From Allobosea sp. UNC402CLCol (GTDB lineage Bacteria; Pseudomonadota; Alphaproteobacteria; Rhizobiales; Beijerinckiaceae): a stretch of DNA of 64,000 nucleotides. Shown in pieces: positions 16,078 to 25,821 of the stretch. How positions within the stretch are numbered: position 1 is the stretch's first letter; each line of letters starts with the position of its first letter. Made by a program: the position numbers and the translations under genes. The stretch spans positions 1,013,384-1,077,383 of the forward strand of contig NZ_JQJJ01000008.1 in NCBI RefSeq assembly GCF_000745475.1, given 5' to 3'. A model generated the notes under the pieces. It was not told the DNA's origin, made no database searches, and worked only from the letters and a program-made list of their open reading frames with translations.

Positions 16078-17958
16078 ATGCATCACGGCCCGCTGATCGC
16101 CATCATTGTCGCGGGCCTCGGCCTTGCTTTCGTCTTCGGGGCCATCGCCCAGAAACTGCGCATCTCCCCGCTGGTGGGATATCTTCTCGCCGGCGTCGCT
16201 GCCGGCCCGTTCACGCCGGGCTTCGTCGCCGACCAGAACCTCGCCAACGAACTGGCTGAGATCGGCGTCATCCTGCTGATGTTCGGCGTCGGCCTGCATT
16301 TCTCGCTGAAGGATCTGCTGTCGGTCAAAACCATCGCCGTTCCCGGCGCCATCGCCCAGATCGCGGTCGCGACCCTGCTCGGGCTTGGCCTCGGCCTGCT
16401 GCTCGGCTGGAACTGGGTTGCCGGCCTCGTCTTCGGCCTCGCGCTCTCTGTCGCCAGCACCGTGGTGCTGCTGCGCGCGCTGCAGGAGCGCCGGCTGGTG
16501 CAGACGGAAAAGGGCAGGATCGCCGTCGGCTGGCTGATCGTCGAGGATCTCGCGATGGTGCTGGCTCTGGTCGCGATCCCCGCCGTCGCCAGTGCGATCA
16601 ACGGCGGACAGTCCGGCGGCCCCTCGCCACTCTCGGCACAGTTTGATCTCGGCCTGTGGGGCGTACTCGGCGTCACCGTCGCCAAGGTCGCCGCCTTCAT
16701 CGCCTTCATGCTCATCGTCGGGCGCAGGGTCATTCCCTGGGTGCTGCACTGGGTCGCCCATACCGGCTCCCGCGAGCTGTTCCGGCTCGCCGTGCTAGCG
16801 GTCGCGCTCGGCGTCGCCTTCCTGTCGGCGACGCTGTTCGGCGTCTCCTTCGCGCTCGGCGCCTTCTTCGCCGGCATGATCCTCTCGGAATCGCCGCTCT
16901 CCCAGCGCGCCGCCGAGGAGACCCTGCCGCTGCGGGACGCCTTCGCCGTGCTGTTCTTCGTCTCGGTCGGCATGCTGTTCGACCCCGGCATCCTGCTGCG
17001 GGCGCCATGGGCGCTGCTCGGAACGCTCGCCATCATCCTGATCGGCAAATCGGTCGCAGCCTGGCTGATCGTGCGCGCCTTCGGCCGCTCGAACGCGGTG
17101 GCGCTGACGATCTCGGCCTCGCTGGCGCAGATCGGCGAATTCTCCTTCATCCTCGCCGGCCTCGCCGCCAGCCTCGGCATCCTGCCGTCGCAGGGGCGCG
17201 ACCTGATCCTCGCCGGCGCGATCCTGTCGATCCTGCTCAACCCGCTGATGTTCGCGCTGATCGACCGGCTCGGTGCCGACACCGGCGCCAAGCCCAAGCC
17301 CGCGGCCGACGCGCCCGAGGCCGATGCCGCGGCGCCCGCCGCCCAGCCTGCGCCGGCCGTGGAACCGGAGCGCGACGTCATCCCGACGAGCCTGTCGAAC
17401 CATATCGTAGTGGTCGGCTATGGCCGCGTCGGCAGCCTGCTCGGCGCGGGGCTGCTGGCGCAAGGCGCCAAGCTCCTGGTGATCGAGGACAACCCGGACG
17501 CCATCGCGACGGCGAAGCGCGACGGCGCCGAGCTTCTCATCGGCAACGCAGCCGACCCCGAGGTGCTGGCCGCTGCCGCGGTCGGCCGTGCCACGCGGCT
17601 TTTCGTCGCCATCCCTGGCAGCTTCGAGGCCGGGCAGGTCTGCCAGCAGGCGCGCACGGAAAACACGACCCTGCCGATCGTCGCCCGCGCCCATTCGGAT
17701 GCGGAGGTCGAGCATCTGACGAAATGCGGCGCGACGCTGACCATCATGGGCGAGGCCGAGATCGCACGCGCCATGCTCTCGCTGTGCGGCAATCTGAACG
17801 CCGCGACGGGCGCGCCCCGAAGCGGCGACGGCGAGGCTGCGGCGGACGCGCAGGCCCGACCCGATGTCGCCCCTCCGGCCGATGCTCCCGCCATGCGGGA
17901 GAAGCCGAACACCAGGGCGGAATTGCCACCGCCGGCCGATACCTCGACGGCGGCTTGA
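16078..17958 (+). CDS. ybaL: Kef/YbaL-type monovalent cation:proton antiporter with TrkA-N domain
   Basis: Inner-membrane CPA2-family antiporter for potassium or protons, 626 residues. About twelve membrane segments span residues 5-400 (LRISPLVGYLLAGVAAGP, ASTVVLLRALQERR, LSATLFGVSFALGAFFAGM). An Ala/Pro-rich linker (near 405-435) leads to a cytoplasmic TrkA-N nucleotide-binding domain (VVVGYGRVGSLLGAGLLAQG near 443). A second Pro/Ala-rich tail follows. Domain order and length fit YbaL/RosB. GGAGAG lies ahead of the ATG. The window also holds kup, so two potassium systems are encoded within 7 kb. Gating by NAD(H) binding is expected from the family. Confidence 0.92.
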   Translation: MHHGPLIAIIVAGLGLAFVFGAIAQKLRISPLVGYLLAGVAAGPFTPGFVADQNLANELAEIGVILLMFGVGLHFSLKDLLSVKTIAVPGAIAQIAVATLLGLGLGLLLGWNWVAGLVFGLALSVASTVVLLRALQERRLVQTEKGRIAVGWLIVEDLAMVLALVAIPAVASAINGGQSGGPSPLSAQFDLGLWGVLGVTVAKVAAFIAFMLIVGRRVIPWVLHWVAHTGSRELFRLAVLAVALGVAFLSATLFGVSFALGAFFAGMILSESPLSQRAAEETLPLRDAFAVLFFVSVGMLFDPGILLRAPWALLGTLAIILIGKSVAAWLIVRAFGRSNAVALTISASLAQIGEFSFILAGLAASLGILPSQGRDLILAGAILSILLNPLMFALIDRLGADTGAKPKPAADAPEADAAAPAAQPAPAVEPERDVIPTSLSNHIVVVGYGRVGSLLGAGLLAQGAKLLVIEDNPDAIATAKRDGAELLIGNAADPEVLAAAAVGRATRLFVAIPGSFEAGQVCQQARTENTTLPIVARAHSDAEVEHLTKCGATLTIMGEAEIARAMLSLCGNLNAATGAPRSGDGEAAADAQARPDVAPPADAPAMREKPNTRAELPPPADTSTAA

Positions 17959-17960
17959 AG

Positions 17961-18058
17961 CGTCATCCCGGCCGCAGCGAAGCGGAGAGCCGGGATCCAT
18001 GCCTGAACCCCGACCGGAAGCGCTCCGGCATGGATCCCGGGTCAAGCCCGGGATGACG
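17961..18058. repeat. GTCATCC palindromic intergenic element, copy 4
   Basis: Opens CGTCATCCCGG and closes CCGGGATGACG, with inner arms GGATCCATGCC and GGCATGGATCC. It begins 3 bp after the antiporter stop. In reverse complement it matches the copy at 41855-41956 closely. Confidence 0.8.
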
Positions 18059-18112
18059 GTGAGGCTCGACCGCGAGCCGGCGACCGCCACCGCGATGGCG
18101 GCCTGACCGCCC

Positions 18113-18529
18113 TCAGCCGACGAGTTCGAAGCGGATGTCGTGCGCGCCTTCGTAGAGCGTCTTGCGGCCGAGCGCGTAGAGGTTCTCCAGCCCCTCGGTC
18201 AGGGTGATGAAGTGGTTGCCGGAGAGCTGGCCCGCCTTGCTGGCGAACTGCACGCCGCCATAGGCGAGCAGGATCTCGGTCTCGCTGACGCCGCCCGGAT
18301 AGAGGATGATGTGCCCCGGCGCGGGATAGCTGGTGTTGTTCTCGTAGCCGACACCGAAATCGAGATCGCCGAGCGGCATCCACACGCCCTCGCCGCTCCA
18401 GCGGACATGGACGATCTTGCTGACGAAGGGCAGATGCCGCAGGAAGGCGGCGCAGGTCTTCGGGGCCGCCTCGAGCTCGAACTTTCCGCCGAAGGTGTAC
18501 GGGCCGGCGGTGACGACAAGTTTCTGCAT
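18113..18529 (-). CDS. DUF3830 family protein, cyclophilin-like fold
   Basis: Protein of 138 residues, length typical of DUF3830. Landmarks are FGGKFELEAAPKTCAAFL near 13, VHVRWSGEGVWMPLG near 40, NNTSYPAPGHIILYPGG near 64 and the terminal AHDIRFELVG. Family members have a cyclophilin-like barrel and often sit beside amidohydrolase or transporter genes, but no activity is established to my knowledge. Here it appears monocistronic, convergent with the antiporter and with a palindromic element on each side. Confidence 0.82.
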   Translation of the reverse strand: MQKLVVTAGPYTFGGKFELEAAPKTCAAFLRHLPFVSKIVHVRWSGEGVWMPLGDLDFGVGYENNTSYPAPGHIILYPGGVSETEILLAYGGVQFASKAGQLSGNHFITLTEGLENLYALGRKTLYEGAHDIRFELVG

Positions 18530-18672
18530 GGGATGACCGTCTCTCTAAAAGGGAGCCTGAGGTTCCGGTGAATGGCATTGCGGGCCAGTCCTGCGCAAGC
18601 GGTGGCGGCGGAACAGGTGCGAGGCCGAAAAGCGAAGAATTCGCTGCGTGCGCCATCCGCGAATGCATCGAG

Positions 18673-18716
18673 CCCTCATCCTGAGGAGCCGCAAAGCGGC
18701 GTCTCGAAGGATGAGG
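18673..18716. repeat. CCTCATCC palindromic element, copy 5
   Basis: Short form: CCTCATCCTGAGGAGC, then a GCAAAGCGGC loop, then GAAGGATGAGG. It lies between the DUF3830 gene and the 3' end of the patatin gene. It resembles the copy at 51843-51895. Confidence 0.7.
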
Positions 18717-18742
18717 ACTGAAGGTCCGGACAGCCGGAGCCT

Positions 18743-19816
18743 TCAGGTAATCGCCTCCTTCAGGTCGAGCGTGCCGACCTTGCCGATGGCGTCGTAGTTG
18801 CGTTTCAGCCAGCGCTTCGCCGCCGCCCGGCCCATATCCCTGAGCCGGAGCAGGAAGTCCCATTCCGCATTCATGCGGGAGGAGGAGGTCAGCTCCGCCA
18901 GGGGCGGGCCGCCGTCGATGCGATGCATCAGCACGCGCTTGTATTCGTCGCGCGGCAGCTTGCCGTCGTCGATGAGGCGATTGACGAAATCGATCGCCCT
19001 CAGCTCGCGCAAAAGCGAAGCGTTGAAGGTGATCTCGTTCAGCCGGTCCTGGATTTCCCGTGCCTTGGTCGGCAGTTCCCGCCGCTGGATCGGGTTGATC
19101 TGGACCAGCAGGATGTCGTCGCAATGCGCCTTGTAGAACAGCGGGAACAGGGCGGGATTGCCCATATAGCCGCCGTCCCAATAGGCTTCGCCATCGATCT
19201 CGACCGCCTGGAACACCATCGGCAGACAGGCCGAGGCCATCACATGGTCCGGCGTCAATTGCGCGCCGTCGAACACCGCGATCTTGCCGGTTCGCACATT
19301 GGTGGCGGCGATGAACAGCTTCACGGCGTCCTGCGCCCTGACCTTCTCGAAATCGATCAGGTCGGCGACGACGCCCCGCAGCGGATTGATGTTGAGCGGA
19401 TTGACGTCGTAGGGGCTCGCCACCTTCGAAAACATCTCGAAGAACAGCATGCCCGGCGGTGTTCCCGTGCTATTGCCCCAGGCGCCGAGCATGGTGTCGA
19501 TCAGCGAGCGTTCCGAGCCGCCATATTTGCCGTCGACGCTGATCGCCCGCCAGAAGGTTTCGAGCTTGGCGCGGGCACCGTCCGCGCCACCGTCGAGCCA
19601 GCCCTCGGCCAGCACGACGGCATTCATCGCGCCGGCGCTCGTCCCGGTCAGCGCCTCAATGCCGAGGCGCCCATCTTCGAGGATCACGTCGAGCACGCCC
19701 CAGGTGAAGGCGCCATGCGCGCCACCACCCTGCAAGGCGAGCGAGACGGTCTTCTCCGCTTTCGGTCCCGCCAGGCCCTTGACCGGCTCCGAGCGGCGGT
19801 GCGGGCGCCCGCTCAC
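18743..19816 (-). CDS. Patatin-like phospholipase family protein
   Basis: Cytoplasmic serine hydrolase of 357 residues. The oxyanion motif GGGAHG lies near residue 31, the nucleophile in GTSAGA near 56, and the catalytic Asp in WDGGYMGNP near 205. The C-terminal third is a helical extension seen in bacterial members. The frame is open far upstream through the adjacent dehydrogenase, but a GTG at 19816 overlaps the dehydrogenase stop as GTGA, which is the natural coupled start. Pairing with bdhA suggests a role with stored lipid or polyhydroxybutyrate; phospholipid or acyl-CoA hydrolysis is equally possible. Confidence 0.9.
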   Translation of the reverse strand: MSGRPHRRSEPVKGLAGPKAEKTVSLALQGGGAHGAFTWGVLDVILEDGRLGIEALTGTSAGAMNAVVLAEGWLDGGADGARAKLETFWRAISVDGKYGGSERSLIDTMLGAWGNSTGTPPGMLFFEMFSKVASPYDVNPLNINPLRGVVADLIDFEKVRAQDAVKLFIAATNVRTGKIAVFDGAQLTPDHVMASACLPMVFQAVEIDGEAYWDGGYMGNPALFPLFYKAHCDDILLVQINPIQRRELPTKAREIQDRLNEITFNASLLRELRAIDFVNRLIDDGKLPRDEYKRVLMHRIDGGPPLAELTSSSRMNAEWDFLLRLRDMGRAAAKRWLKRNYDAIGKVGTLDLKEAIT

Positions 19817-20598
19817 GCGGCGGTCCAGCCGCCATCGATCGGCAAGGTCGCGCCCGTGATCGACTTCGCCGCATCGGTGCAGAGGAACAGGGCGAGCGCC
19901 GCCACCTGCTCGACCGTGACGAATTCCTTGGTCGGCTGGGCGTCGAGCAGCACGTCGTTGATGACCTGCTCCTTGGTCATGTTGCGCGCCTTCATCGTGT
20001 CGGGGATCTGCTTCTCGACCAGCGGGGTCCAGACATAGCCCGGCGCGATGGCGTTGACGGTGATGCCCTTGGTCGCGACCTCGAGCGCCACCGTCTTGGT
20101 CAGGCCGGCGATGCCGTGCTTGGCCGAGACATAGGCGCTCTTGAACGGCGAGGCGACGAAGGCATGCGCCGAAGCGGTGTTGATGATGCGGCCCCAGCCC
20201 TTTTCCTTCATCTTCGGCAGCGCGGCGCGAATGGTGTGGAAGGCCGAGGACAGGTTGATCGCGATGATCTGATCCCATTTCTCCGGCGGGAACTCGTCGA
20301 TCGGCGCGACATACTGGATGCCGGCGTTGTTGATCAGGATATCGATGGCGCCGAAGGCCTTCTCGCCCTCGGCGATGAAGCCGGCGATCTCGGCGGGCTT
20401 GGTCATGTCGGCGGGCGAGAACACCACCTTGATACCGAATTCCTGCTCGAGATCGGTGCGCAGCTTCTCGGCATCGGCTGGGGGCATGATGCCGTTGATG
20501 ACGAGATTGGCGCCTTCCTTGGCCAGTGCGCGGGCATAGGCGAGCCCGATGCCGGAGGTCGACCCGGTAATGGCGGCAGTACGGTCTTTGAGGAACAT
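19813..20598 (-). CDS. bdhA: 3-hydroxybutyrate dehydrogenase
   Basis: NAD-dependent SDR of 261 residues that interconverts 3-hydroxybutyrate and acetoacetate in polyhydroxybutyrate mobilisation. Motifs: ITGSTSGIGLAYARALAKEG near 10, NNAGIQYVAPIDEFP near 90, catalytic Ser in NTASAHAFVASPFK near 140, YVSAK near 155, and APGYVWTPLVEKQI near 185, the last a hallmark of this enzyme. I prefer the ATG at 20598 (MFLKDRTAAITG) with AGGAG twelve bases upstream. It is the first gene of a coupled pair with the patatin gene and divergent from the Fur-family gene. Confidence 0.92.
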   Translation of the reverse strand: MFLKDRTAAITGSTSGIGLAYARALAKEGANLVINGIMPPADAEKLRTDLEQEFGIKVVFSPADMTKPAEIAGFIAEGEKAFGAIDILINNAGIQYVAPIDEFPPEKWDQIIAINLSSAFHTIRAALPKMKEKGWGRIINTASAHAFVASPFKSAYVSAKHGIAGLTKTVALEVATKGITVNAIAPGYVWTPLVEKQIPDTMKARNMTKEQVINDVLLDAQPTKEFVTVEQVAALALFLCTDAAKSITGATLPIDGGWTAA

Positions 20599-20711
20599 GA
20601 GCGTCAAGGCTCCTGACAATCGGGGAGAAAATGCTTAGGTTCGGGTTCGAACGAGGCAATGCACCGACACGATATCGCCGCACGTTGCCCGATGAGTCTT
20701 TGCAACGCAAC

Positions 20712-21260
20712 ATGACGAAAATGCAGTCGAACGCGCATCATCACGGCGAACATGACCATGCGTCGCATACGCATGGCGACGAAGCCTGCCGCCATGCGGT
20801 GGACCACCGCCAGCACGCGGCGGAGGCGCTGGCCCGCGCCGAAAGGATCTGCCGGGAACGCGGCCTGCGCCTCACCCCGATCCGGCGCAAGGCGCTGGAG
20901 GCGCTCCATGCCGACCACCGGCCGGTCGGCGCCTATGATCTGGCCGACCGCATCTCGCCGGAAGGCGGGCGCCGGCTGGCGCCGATCTCGATCTACCGGG
21001 CGCTGGACTTCCTCGTCGAGCAGGGCTTCGTCCACCGGCTCTCCTCGAAGAACGCCTATGTCGCCTGCCTGCACGGGCATGGTGCGAACGAGGTCGTCGC
21101 CTTCCTGATCTGCGAGGTCTGCGGCGGCGTCGATGAGGATTCTTCGCCCGCGATGAAGAAAGCGGTGGCGGCGATCGCCGAAACGCGGCAATTCTCGCCC
21201 TCGCATCAGATGGTCGAGATCGTCGGCCGCTGCGAGCATTGCCGGAACGCCGGCCCGTGA
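20712..21260 (+). CDS. Fur family transcriptional regulator, Zur-like, with His-rich N-terminus
   Basis: Metal-responsive repressor of 182 residues. A 40-residue N-terminal extension is rich in histidine ([16 protein letters not shown]), then comes the winged-helix domain ([19 protein letters not shown] near 70, [14 protein letters not shown] near 105). A dimerisation part has CEVCGG near 148 and CEHC near 177, forming the usual structural zinc site. Placement without an iron system, and the His-rich tail, favour a zinc sensor, but Fur or Mur function is not excluded. The start at 20712 lacks a clear ribosome site; ATG 20721 is an alternative. It precedes ispG by 13 bp. Confidence 0.85.
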   Translation: MTKMQSNAHHHGEHDHASHTHGDEACRHAVDHRQHAAEALARAERICRERGLRLTPIRRKALEALHADHRPVGAYDLADRISPEGGRRLAPISIYRALDFLVEQGFVHRLSSKNAYVACLHGHGANEVVAFLICEVCGGVDEDSSPAMKKAVAAIAETRQFSPSHQMVEIVGRCEHCRNAGP

Positions 21261-21273
21261 TAGAGCAGCCCGC

Positions 21274-22548
21274 ATGAACGAGCGCGCCTTTTCCTATCTG
21301 ACGCCGGAACACGCAGGCCCGCTGGCCCGCCAGCTCACCGTCCCGGTCAAGGTCGGCCATGTCACGGTCGGCGGCGGGGCACCCATCGTCGTCCAGTCGA
21401 TGACCAATACCGACACGGCCGATATCGCCGCCACCGTCGCGCAGGTCGCTGCGCTGGCCCGGCAGGGCTCGGAACTCGTGCGCATCACGGTCGATCGCGA
21501 CGAGGCCGCCGCCGCCGTGCCGAAGATCCGCGAAAGGCTCGACCGCATCGGCGTCGACGTGCCCCTCGTCGGCGACTTCCACTATATCGGCCACAAGCTG
21601 CTGGCCGACCATCCGGCCTGTGCCGAGGCGCTGGCGAAATACCGGATCAATCCGGGCAATGTCGGCTTCAAGGACAAGAAGGACAAGCAGTTCGGCCAGA
21701 TCGTCGAGATGGCGATCAAGCACGGCAAGCCGGTGCGCATCGGCGCCAATTGGGGCTCGCTCGACCAGGAGCTGCTGACGGCGCTGATGGACGAGAACGC
21801 CCGTTCGCCCCGTCCGCTCGATGCCCGCGCCATCATGCGCGAGGCCATGGTCCAGTCGGCCCTGCTCTCGGCCGAGCGCGCCGAGGAGATCGGGCTCGGC
21901 CGCGAATACATCATCCTTTCGGCCAAGGTCTCCGGCGTGCAGGACCTGATCACGGTCTATCGCATGCTGGCGAGCCGGGCGAACTACACCATCCATCTCG
22001 GCCTGACCGAGGCCGGCATGGGCTCGAAGGGCATCGTCGCCTCCTCGGCCGCGCTCGGCATCCTGCTGCAGGAAGGCATCGGCGACACCATCCGCTATTC
22101 GCTGACGCCGGAGCCGGGCGGCGACCGCACGCTCGAGGTCAAGACGGCGCAGGAGCTGCTCCAGACCATGGGCTTCCGGGCCTTCGTGCCGCTCGTCGCC
22201 GCCTGCCCCGGCTGCGGCCGCACGACCTCGACCGTGTTCCAGGAGCTCGCGCGCGATATCCAGAACTGGATCTCGAACTCCATGCCCGAGTGGAAGACGC
22301 AATATCCCGGCGTCGAGAACCTCAACGTCGCGGTGATGGGCTGCATCGTCAACGGCCCCGGCGAGTCGAAGCATGCCGATATCGGCATCTCGCTGCCGGG
22401 CACCGGCGAGGCACCGACGGCCCCCGTCTTCGTCGACGGCAAGAAGGTTGCGACCCTCAGGGGCGCCGGCATCGCGGAGGAGTTCAAGGCCATGGTCGCA
22501 AACTATATCGCCCACCGCTTCGGTACCGGGCTCGGCGCAGCCGGCTGA
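21274..22548 (+). CDS. ispG: (E)-4-hydroxy-3-methylbut-2-enyl-diphosphate synthase
   Basis: Iron-sulfur enzyme of the non-mevalonate isoprenoid pathway, reducing MEcPP to HMBPP, 424 residues. The barrel domain begins [20 protein letters not shown] near 26. Cluster ligands are the pair in CPGCGR near 311 and the third cysteine in [16 protein letters not shown] near 354. The catalytic glutamate is in the GPGESK motif. Length and motifs fit the bacterial two-domain form. The close 13-bp spacing after the Fur-family gene suggests cotranscription, which would link a metal regulator to an Fe-S enzyme. Confidence 0.96.
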   Translation: MNERAFSYLTPEHAGPLARQLTVPVKVGHVTVGGGAPIVVQSMTNTDTADIAATVAQVAALARQGSELVRITVDRDEAAAAVPKIRERLDRIGVDVPLVGDFHYIGHKLLADHPACAEALAKYRINPGNVGFKDKKDKQFGQIVEMAIKHGKPVRIGANWGSLDQELLTALMDENARSPRPLDARAIMREAMVQSALLSAERAEEIGLGREYIILSAKVSGVQDLITVYRMLASRANYTIHLGLTEAGMGSKGIVASSAALGILLQEGIGDTIRYSLTPEPGGDRTLEVKTAQELLQTMGFRAFVPLVAACPGCGRTTSTVFQELARDIQNWISNSMPEWKTQYPGVENLNVAVMGCIVNGPGESKHADIGISLPGTGEAPTAPVFVDGKKVATLRGAGIAEEFKAMVANYIAHRFGTGLGAAG

Positions 22549-22627
22549 CCGCTCCCTTTGCCAGCCGCCTGCGTTATGGTAGAGGCCCCGGCCTTCCGCT
22601 GCACTGCAGCACGAGCGGAGATCCCCA

Positions 22628-24592
22628 ATGGGGCATGAACAAACGGGTCTTTCGACCGTCAGGCCGGAAGACTCCCGTTTCGGTCTGGACGATGGCCATG
22701 GTGCCGCCGGCGGCCCCGGCCACGGCAAGCACGGCTATACCGCGCTCGCCCTCGGGGCTCTCGGGGTCGTCTATGGCGACATCGGCACGAGCCCGCTCTA
22801 CGCGCTGCGCGAAACCCTGCTGGCGGCCACCGGCGGGCAGGAGAATGTCGTCATTCCGCCGACGGTCGTCATCGGCGTTCTGTCCCTGATCCTCTGGTCG
22901 CTCGTCATCGTCGTGACGCTGAAATATGTCGTCCTGCTGATGCGGGCCGACAACAACGGCGAAGGCGGCATCCTCACGCTCGTGGCGCTGGCGCAGCGCG
23001 CCTTGGGCCGCAACCGCAGCCGGGCCGCTCTGCTGCTCGGCATGATCGGCGCCGGCCTGTTCTATGGCGACACCGTCATCACCCCGGCGATTTCGGTGCT
23101 CTCGGCCGTCGAGGGCGTCAAGCTGGTCACGCCCGTGCTCGACGACTACATCCTGTGGATCGCCTCGGCGATCCTGATCGGCCTGTTCGTCGTGCAGAGC
23201 CACGGCACCCAGCGCGTGGCGACCTTCTTCGGCCCGATCATGCTGATCTGGTTCGTGACGCTGGCCGGACTCGGCATCTACCACATCGCCGACGACCTCA
23301 CGATTTTCCGCTCGATCAACCCCTATTACGCCCTGATGTTCTTCCACGACCATGCCGGCGTGGCTCTTGCGGTGCTCGGCTCGGTCTGCCTGGCGGTGAC
23401 CGGGGCCGAGGCGCTCTATGGCGATATGGGTCATTTCGGGCGCGGGCCGATCCGTGGCGCCTGGCTCTATGTCGTCTTCCCGGCGCTCTGGCTCAACTAT
23501 CTCGGCCAGGGAGCGCTGATCCTGTCCGACCCGAGCGCCATCGACAACCCGTTCTACCGGCTGGCACCGGAGGGCTTCCTGCTGCCCTTCGTCGTGCTGG
23601 CGACGGTCGCGACCATCATCGCCAGCCAGTCGGTGATCACCGGCGCCTTCTCGCTGACCCGTCAGGCGATCCAGCTGGGGCTGCTGCCGCGCATGGAGAT
23701 CCGCCACACCTCCGAGCAGACCTCGGGCCAGATCTACGTGCCGCGCGTCAACCTGATGCTGCTCATCGTCGTCCTGATCCTGGTCTGGTCGTTCCGGACC
23801 TCGTCGAGCCTGTCACACGCCTACGGCATCTCGGTCTTCGGCACGATGGTGGTCTCCTCCATGCTCGCGGCGATCGTCATCCGGCGCCACTGGGGCTGGA
23901 GCCTGCCGGCCACCGCGGCGATCATTCTGCCCTTCCTGCTGGTCGACCTCTCCTTCTTCTCGGCCAACATGCTGAAGCTGTTCCATGGCGGCTATGTGCC
24001 GGTGCTGCTCGCCATGGCGCTGACGGTGGTGATGTGGACCTGGATGCGCGGCACCAAGATCCTGTTCGACAAGACCCGCAAGACGGATGTGCCGCTGCTC
24101 GAACTCGTCGGCATGCTGTCGAAGAGCCCGCCCGCACGCGTCAAGGGCATGGCGGTCTTCCTGACCAGCGATCCCGAGACGGCGCCGGCCTCGCTCCTGC
24201 ACAATCTCAAGCACAACAAGGTGCTGCATGAGCGCAACGTCATCCTGACCGTGCGCTCGGTCGACACGCCCCGCGTCGCCGAGGAGGAGCGCGTGCGCCT
24301 CTCCCGCATCACCGACGATTTCTGGCGCGTCGATCTGGTCTACGGCTACATGGAGAGCCCGAACGTGCCCAAGGGGCTGGCCATGCTGCGCAAGCAGGGC
24401 TTCAAGTTCGACATCATGTCGACCTCGTTCTTCCTCTCACGCCGCTCGATCAAGCCCTCGCCGCAATCGGGCATGCCGGTCTGGCAGGACAATCTCTTCA
24501 TCAGCCTGACCAAGAGCGCGACCGACGCGACGAGCTTCTTCCAGATCCCGACCGGCCGCGTCGTCGAGGTCGGCACGCAGGTCACGGTCTGA
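22628..24592 (+). CDS. kup: KUP/HAK-type potassium uptake permease
   Basis: Inner-membrane K+/H+ symporter, 654 residues. About twelve membrane segments lie in residues 38-460, with the family signatures [20 protein letters not shown] near 40, [17 protein letters not shown] near 100 and [17 protein letters not shown] near 145. The C-terminal hydrophilic part from about 470 faces the cytoplasm. CGGAGAT precedes the ATG. It follows ispG by 79 bp in the same direction. A palindromic element at 24613 follows the stop. Confidence 0.96.
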   Translation: MGHEQTGLSTVRPEDSRFGLDDGHGAAGGPGHGKHGYTALALGALGVVYGDIGTSPLYALRETLLAATGGQENVVIPPTVVIGVLSLILWSLVIVVTLKYVVLLMRADNNGEGGILTLVALAQRALGRNRSRAALLLGMIGAGLFYGDTVITPAISVLSAVEGVKLVTPVLDDYILWIASAILIGLFVVQSHGTQRVATFFGPIMLIWFVTLAGLGIYHIADDLTIFRSINPYYALMFFHDHAGVALAVLGSVCLAVTGAEALYGDMGHFGRGPIRGAWLYVVFPALWLNYLGQGALILSDPSAIDNPFYRLAPEGFLLPFVVLATVATIIASQSVITGAFSLTRQAIQLGLLPRMEIRHTSEQTSGQIYVPRVNLMLLIVVLILVWSFRTSSSLSHAYGISVFGTMVVSSMLAAIVIRRHWGWSLPATAAIILPFLLVDLSFFSANMLKLFHGGYVPVLLAMALTVVMWTWMRGTKILFDKTRKTDVPLLELVGMLSKSPPARVKGMAVFLTSDPETAPASLLHNLKHNKVLHERNVILTVRSVDTPRVAEEERVRLSRITDDFWRVDLVYGYMESPNVPKGLAMLRKQGFKFDIMSTSFFLSRRSIKPSPQSGMPVWQDNLFISLTKSATDATSFFQIPTGRVVEVGTQVTV

Positions 24593-24612
24593 GCGGAAGT
24601 CCGAACGCGCCT

Positions 24613-24691
24613 CGTCATTCTCGGGCGGAGCGAAGCACAGACCCGAGAATATCTCGCTCAGGAAATGCTCGGGTCAAGCCCGAGCATGACG
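24613..24691. repeat. GTCATTC palindromic intergenic element, copy 6
   Basis: Opens CGTCATTCTCGGGCGGAGCG, with GACCCGAGAAT inside and CGGGTCAAGCCCGAGCATGACG-like right half. It lies 20 bp after the kup stop and is close in sequence to copy 2. The next 108 bp up to the convergent exporter gene show nothing I can assign. Confidence 0.8.
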
Positions 24692-24799
24692 ACCCGCTAC
24701 GCTCGATCCAGCCGCACCGTGTCGCCTCTTCGCACGTGAGCACCGGACGCGCGGAAAACGCCGTCAGTCGGACACCGCAGCAGGGTTGCCGGGAGCCTC

Positions 24800-25795
24800 T
24801 CAGTCCAGCCGCGCCGAACTCGCCTCTTCGGGCACATGCCGTACTCGCTCGCGATAGAGCAGGTAGAGGCCCGAGGCGATGACGATGCCGCCGCCGATGA
24901 AGGTCCAGCGATCGGGCAATTGCCCGAAGACGAGCCAACCCATCAGCACCATCCAGACGAGCTGCGAATAGATGAAGGGCGCCAGCACCGTCGCCGGCGC
25001 CAGCCGATGCGCCAGGATCAGCATCCAGTGCCCGACGGCGCCGAAGAAGCCGGTCGCGAACAGCGCCGCCCAGGCGAGAGGTTCCTGCGGCGTCGTCCAG
25101 ACGAAAGGCAGGACCGGCAGCAGCGCCAGCGTGCCGGCGAGCCCGGAATAGACCATCGTGGTCTCCGAGGAGTCGGAGGCCGCCAGCACCCGTGTCGACA
25201 GCGCATAGAAGGCGTAGCAGAAGCAGCCGGCGACCGAGAGCAGCGCCGCCGGATGCATCCCGCCCACGCCCGGGCGCGTCACCACCAGCACGCCGAGGAA
25301 ACCGATGCCGATGGCCATGAGGCGGCGCGGTCCGGGCCATTCGCCGAGCAGCGGCCCCGACGCCAGCGCGACCAGGAAGGGCGCCGCGAACATGATCGAG
25401 ATCGTCTCGGCGAGCTGCAGATAGCGCAGCGCGAAGAAGTTCAGCACCGTCGAGGCAAGCAGCATCAGCGAGCGGAAGAATTGCAGCCAGGGCCGCTTGG
25501 CCCCGAGCACGCCGGGATGGCTCCACGGATTGATCAGGAAGGAGACCAGCGTGACGCTGACGCCGTAACGCGCGAAGGCGACGAGCAGCGGGTCCATGCC
25601 GTGGAGGCCGAGCCATTTCGCGTTGGTGTCGAGCAGGGCGAAGCAGATGACGGCAGCGCACATCAGGCCAATGGCCGTCAGGCGCGCGCGGCGCGCCTCG
25701 TCGACGTTCTGGGAAGGCGCAGGCAAGCCCGCCTCGCTATGATCTGAGCGAATGAGGAGATCAGGCTTAAACGATTTGAGGCGGCCTGCCAGCAC
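24800..25795 (-). CDS. DMT superfamily transporter, EamA type
   Basis: Inner-membrane metabolite exporter or importer of 331 residues with ten predicted membrane helices in two EamA repeats (about residues 38-170 and 180-315). Landmarks are PFLVALASGPLLGEWPGPRR near 142 and YSQLVWMVLMGWLVFGQLPD near 280. The GTG at 25795 has no clear ribosome site; a TTG at 25726, preceded by GAGGCGGGC, would remove 23 residues and still keep all helices. It follows the MarR gene by 26 bp on the same strand, so MarR control is likely. The substrate is unknown. Confidence 0.88.
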   Translation of the reverse strand: MLAGRLKSFKPDLLIRSDHSEAGLPAPSQNVDEARRARLTAIGLMCAAVICFALLDTNAKWLGLHGMDPLLVAFARYGVSVTLVSFLINPWSHPGVLGAKRPWLQFFRSLMLLASTVLNFFALRYLQLAETISIMFAAPFLVALASGPLLGEWPGPRRLMAIGIGFLGVLVVTRPGVGGMHPAALLSVAGCFCYAFYALSTRVLAASDSSETTMVYSGLAGTLALLPVLPFVWTTPQEPLAWAALFATGFFGAVGHWMLILAHRLAPATVLAPFIYSQLVWMVLMGWLVFGQLPDRWTFIGGGIVIASGLYLLYRERVRHVPEEASSARLD

Positions 25796-25821
25796 CGGAA
25801 CGCATGCGCTCCATGCATCAA

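Noticed and set aside
18743..20713. Apparent 656-residue SDR-patatin fusion in one frame
   Set aside because: The first half is the shadow of bdhA in another frame. The real patatin start is the GTG at 19816 overlapping the bdhA stop.
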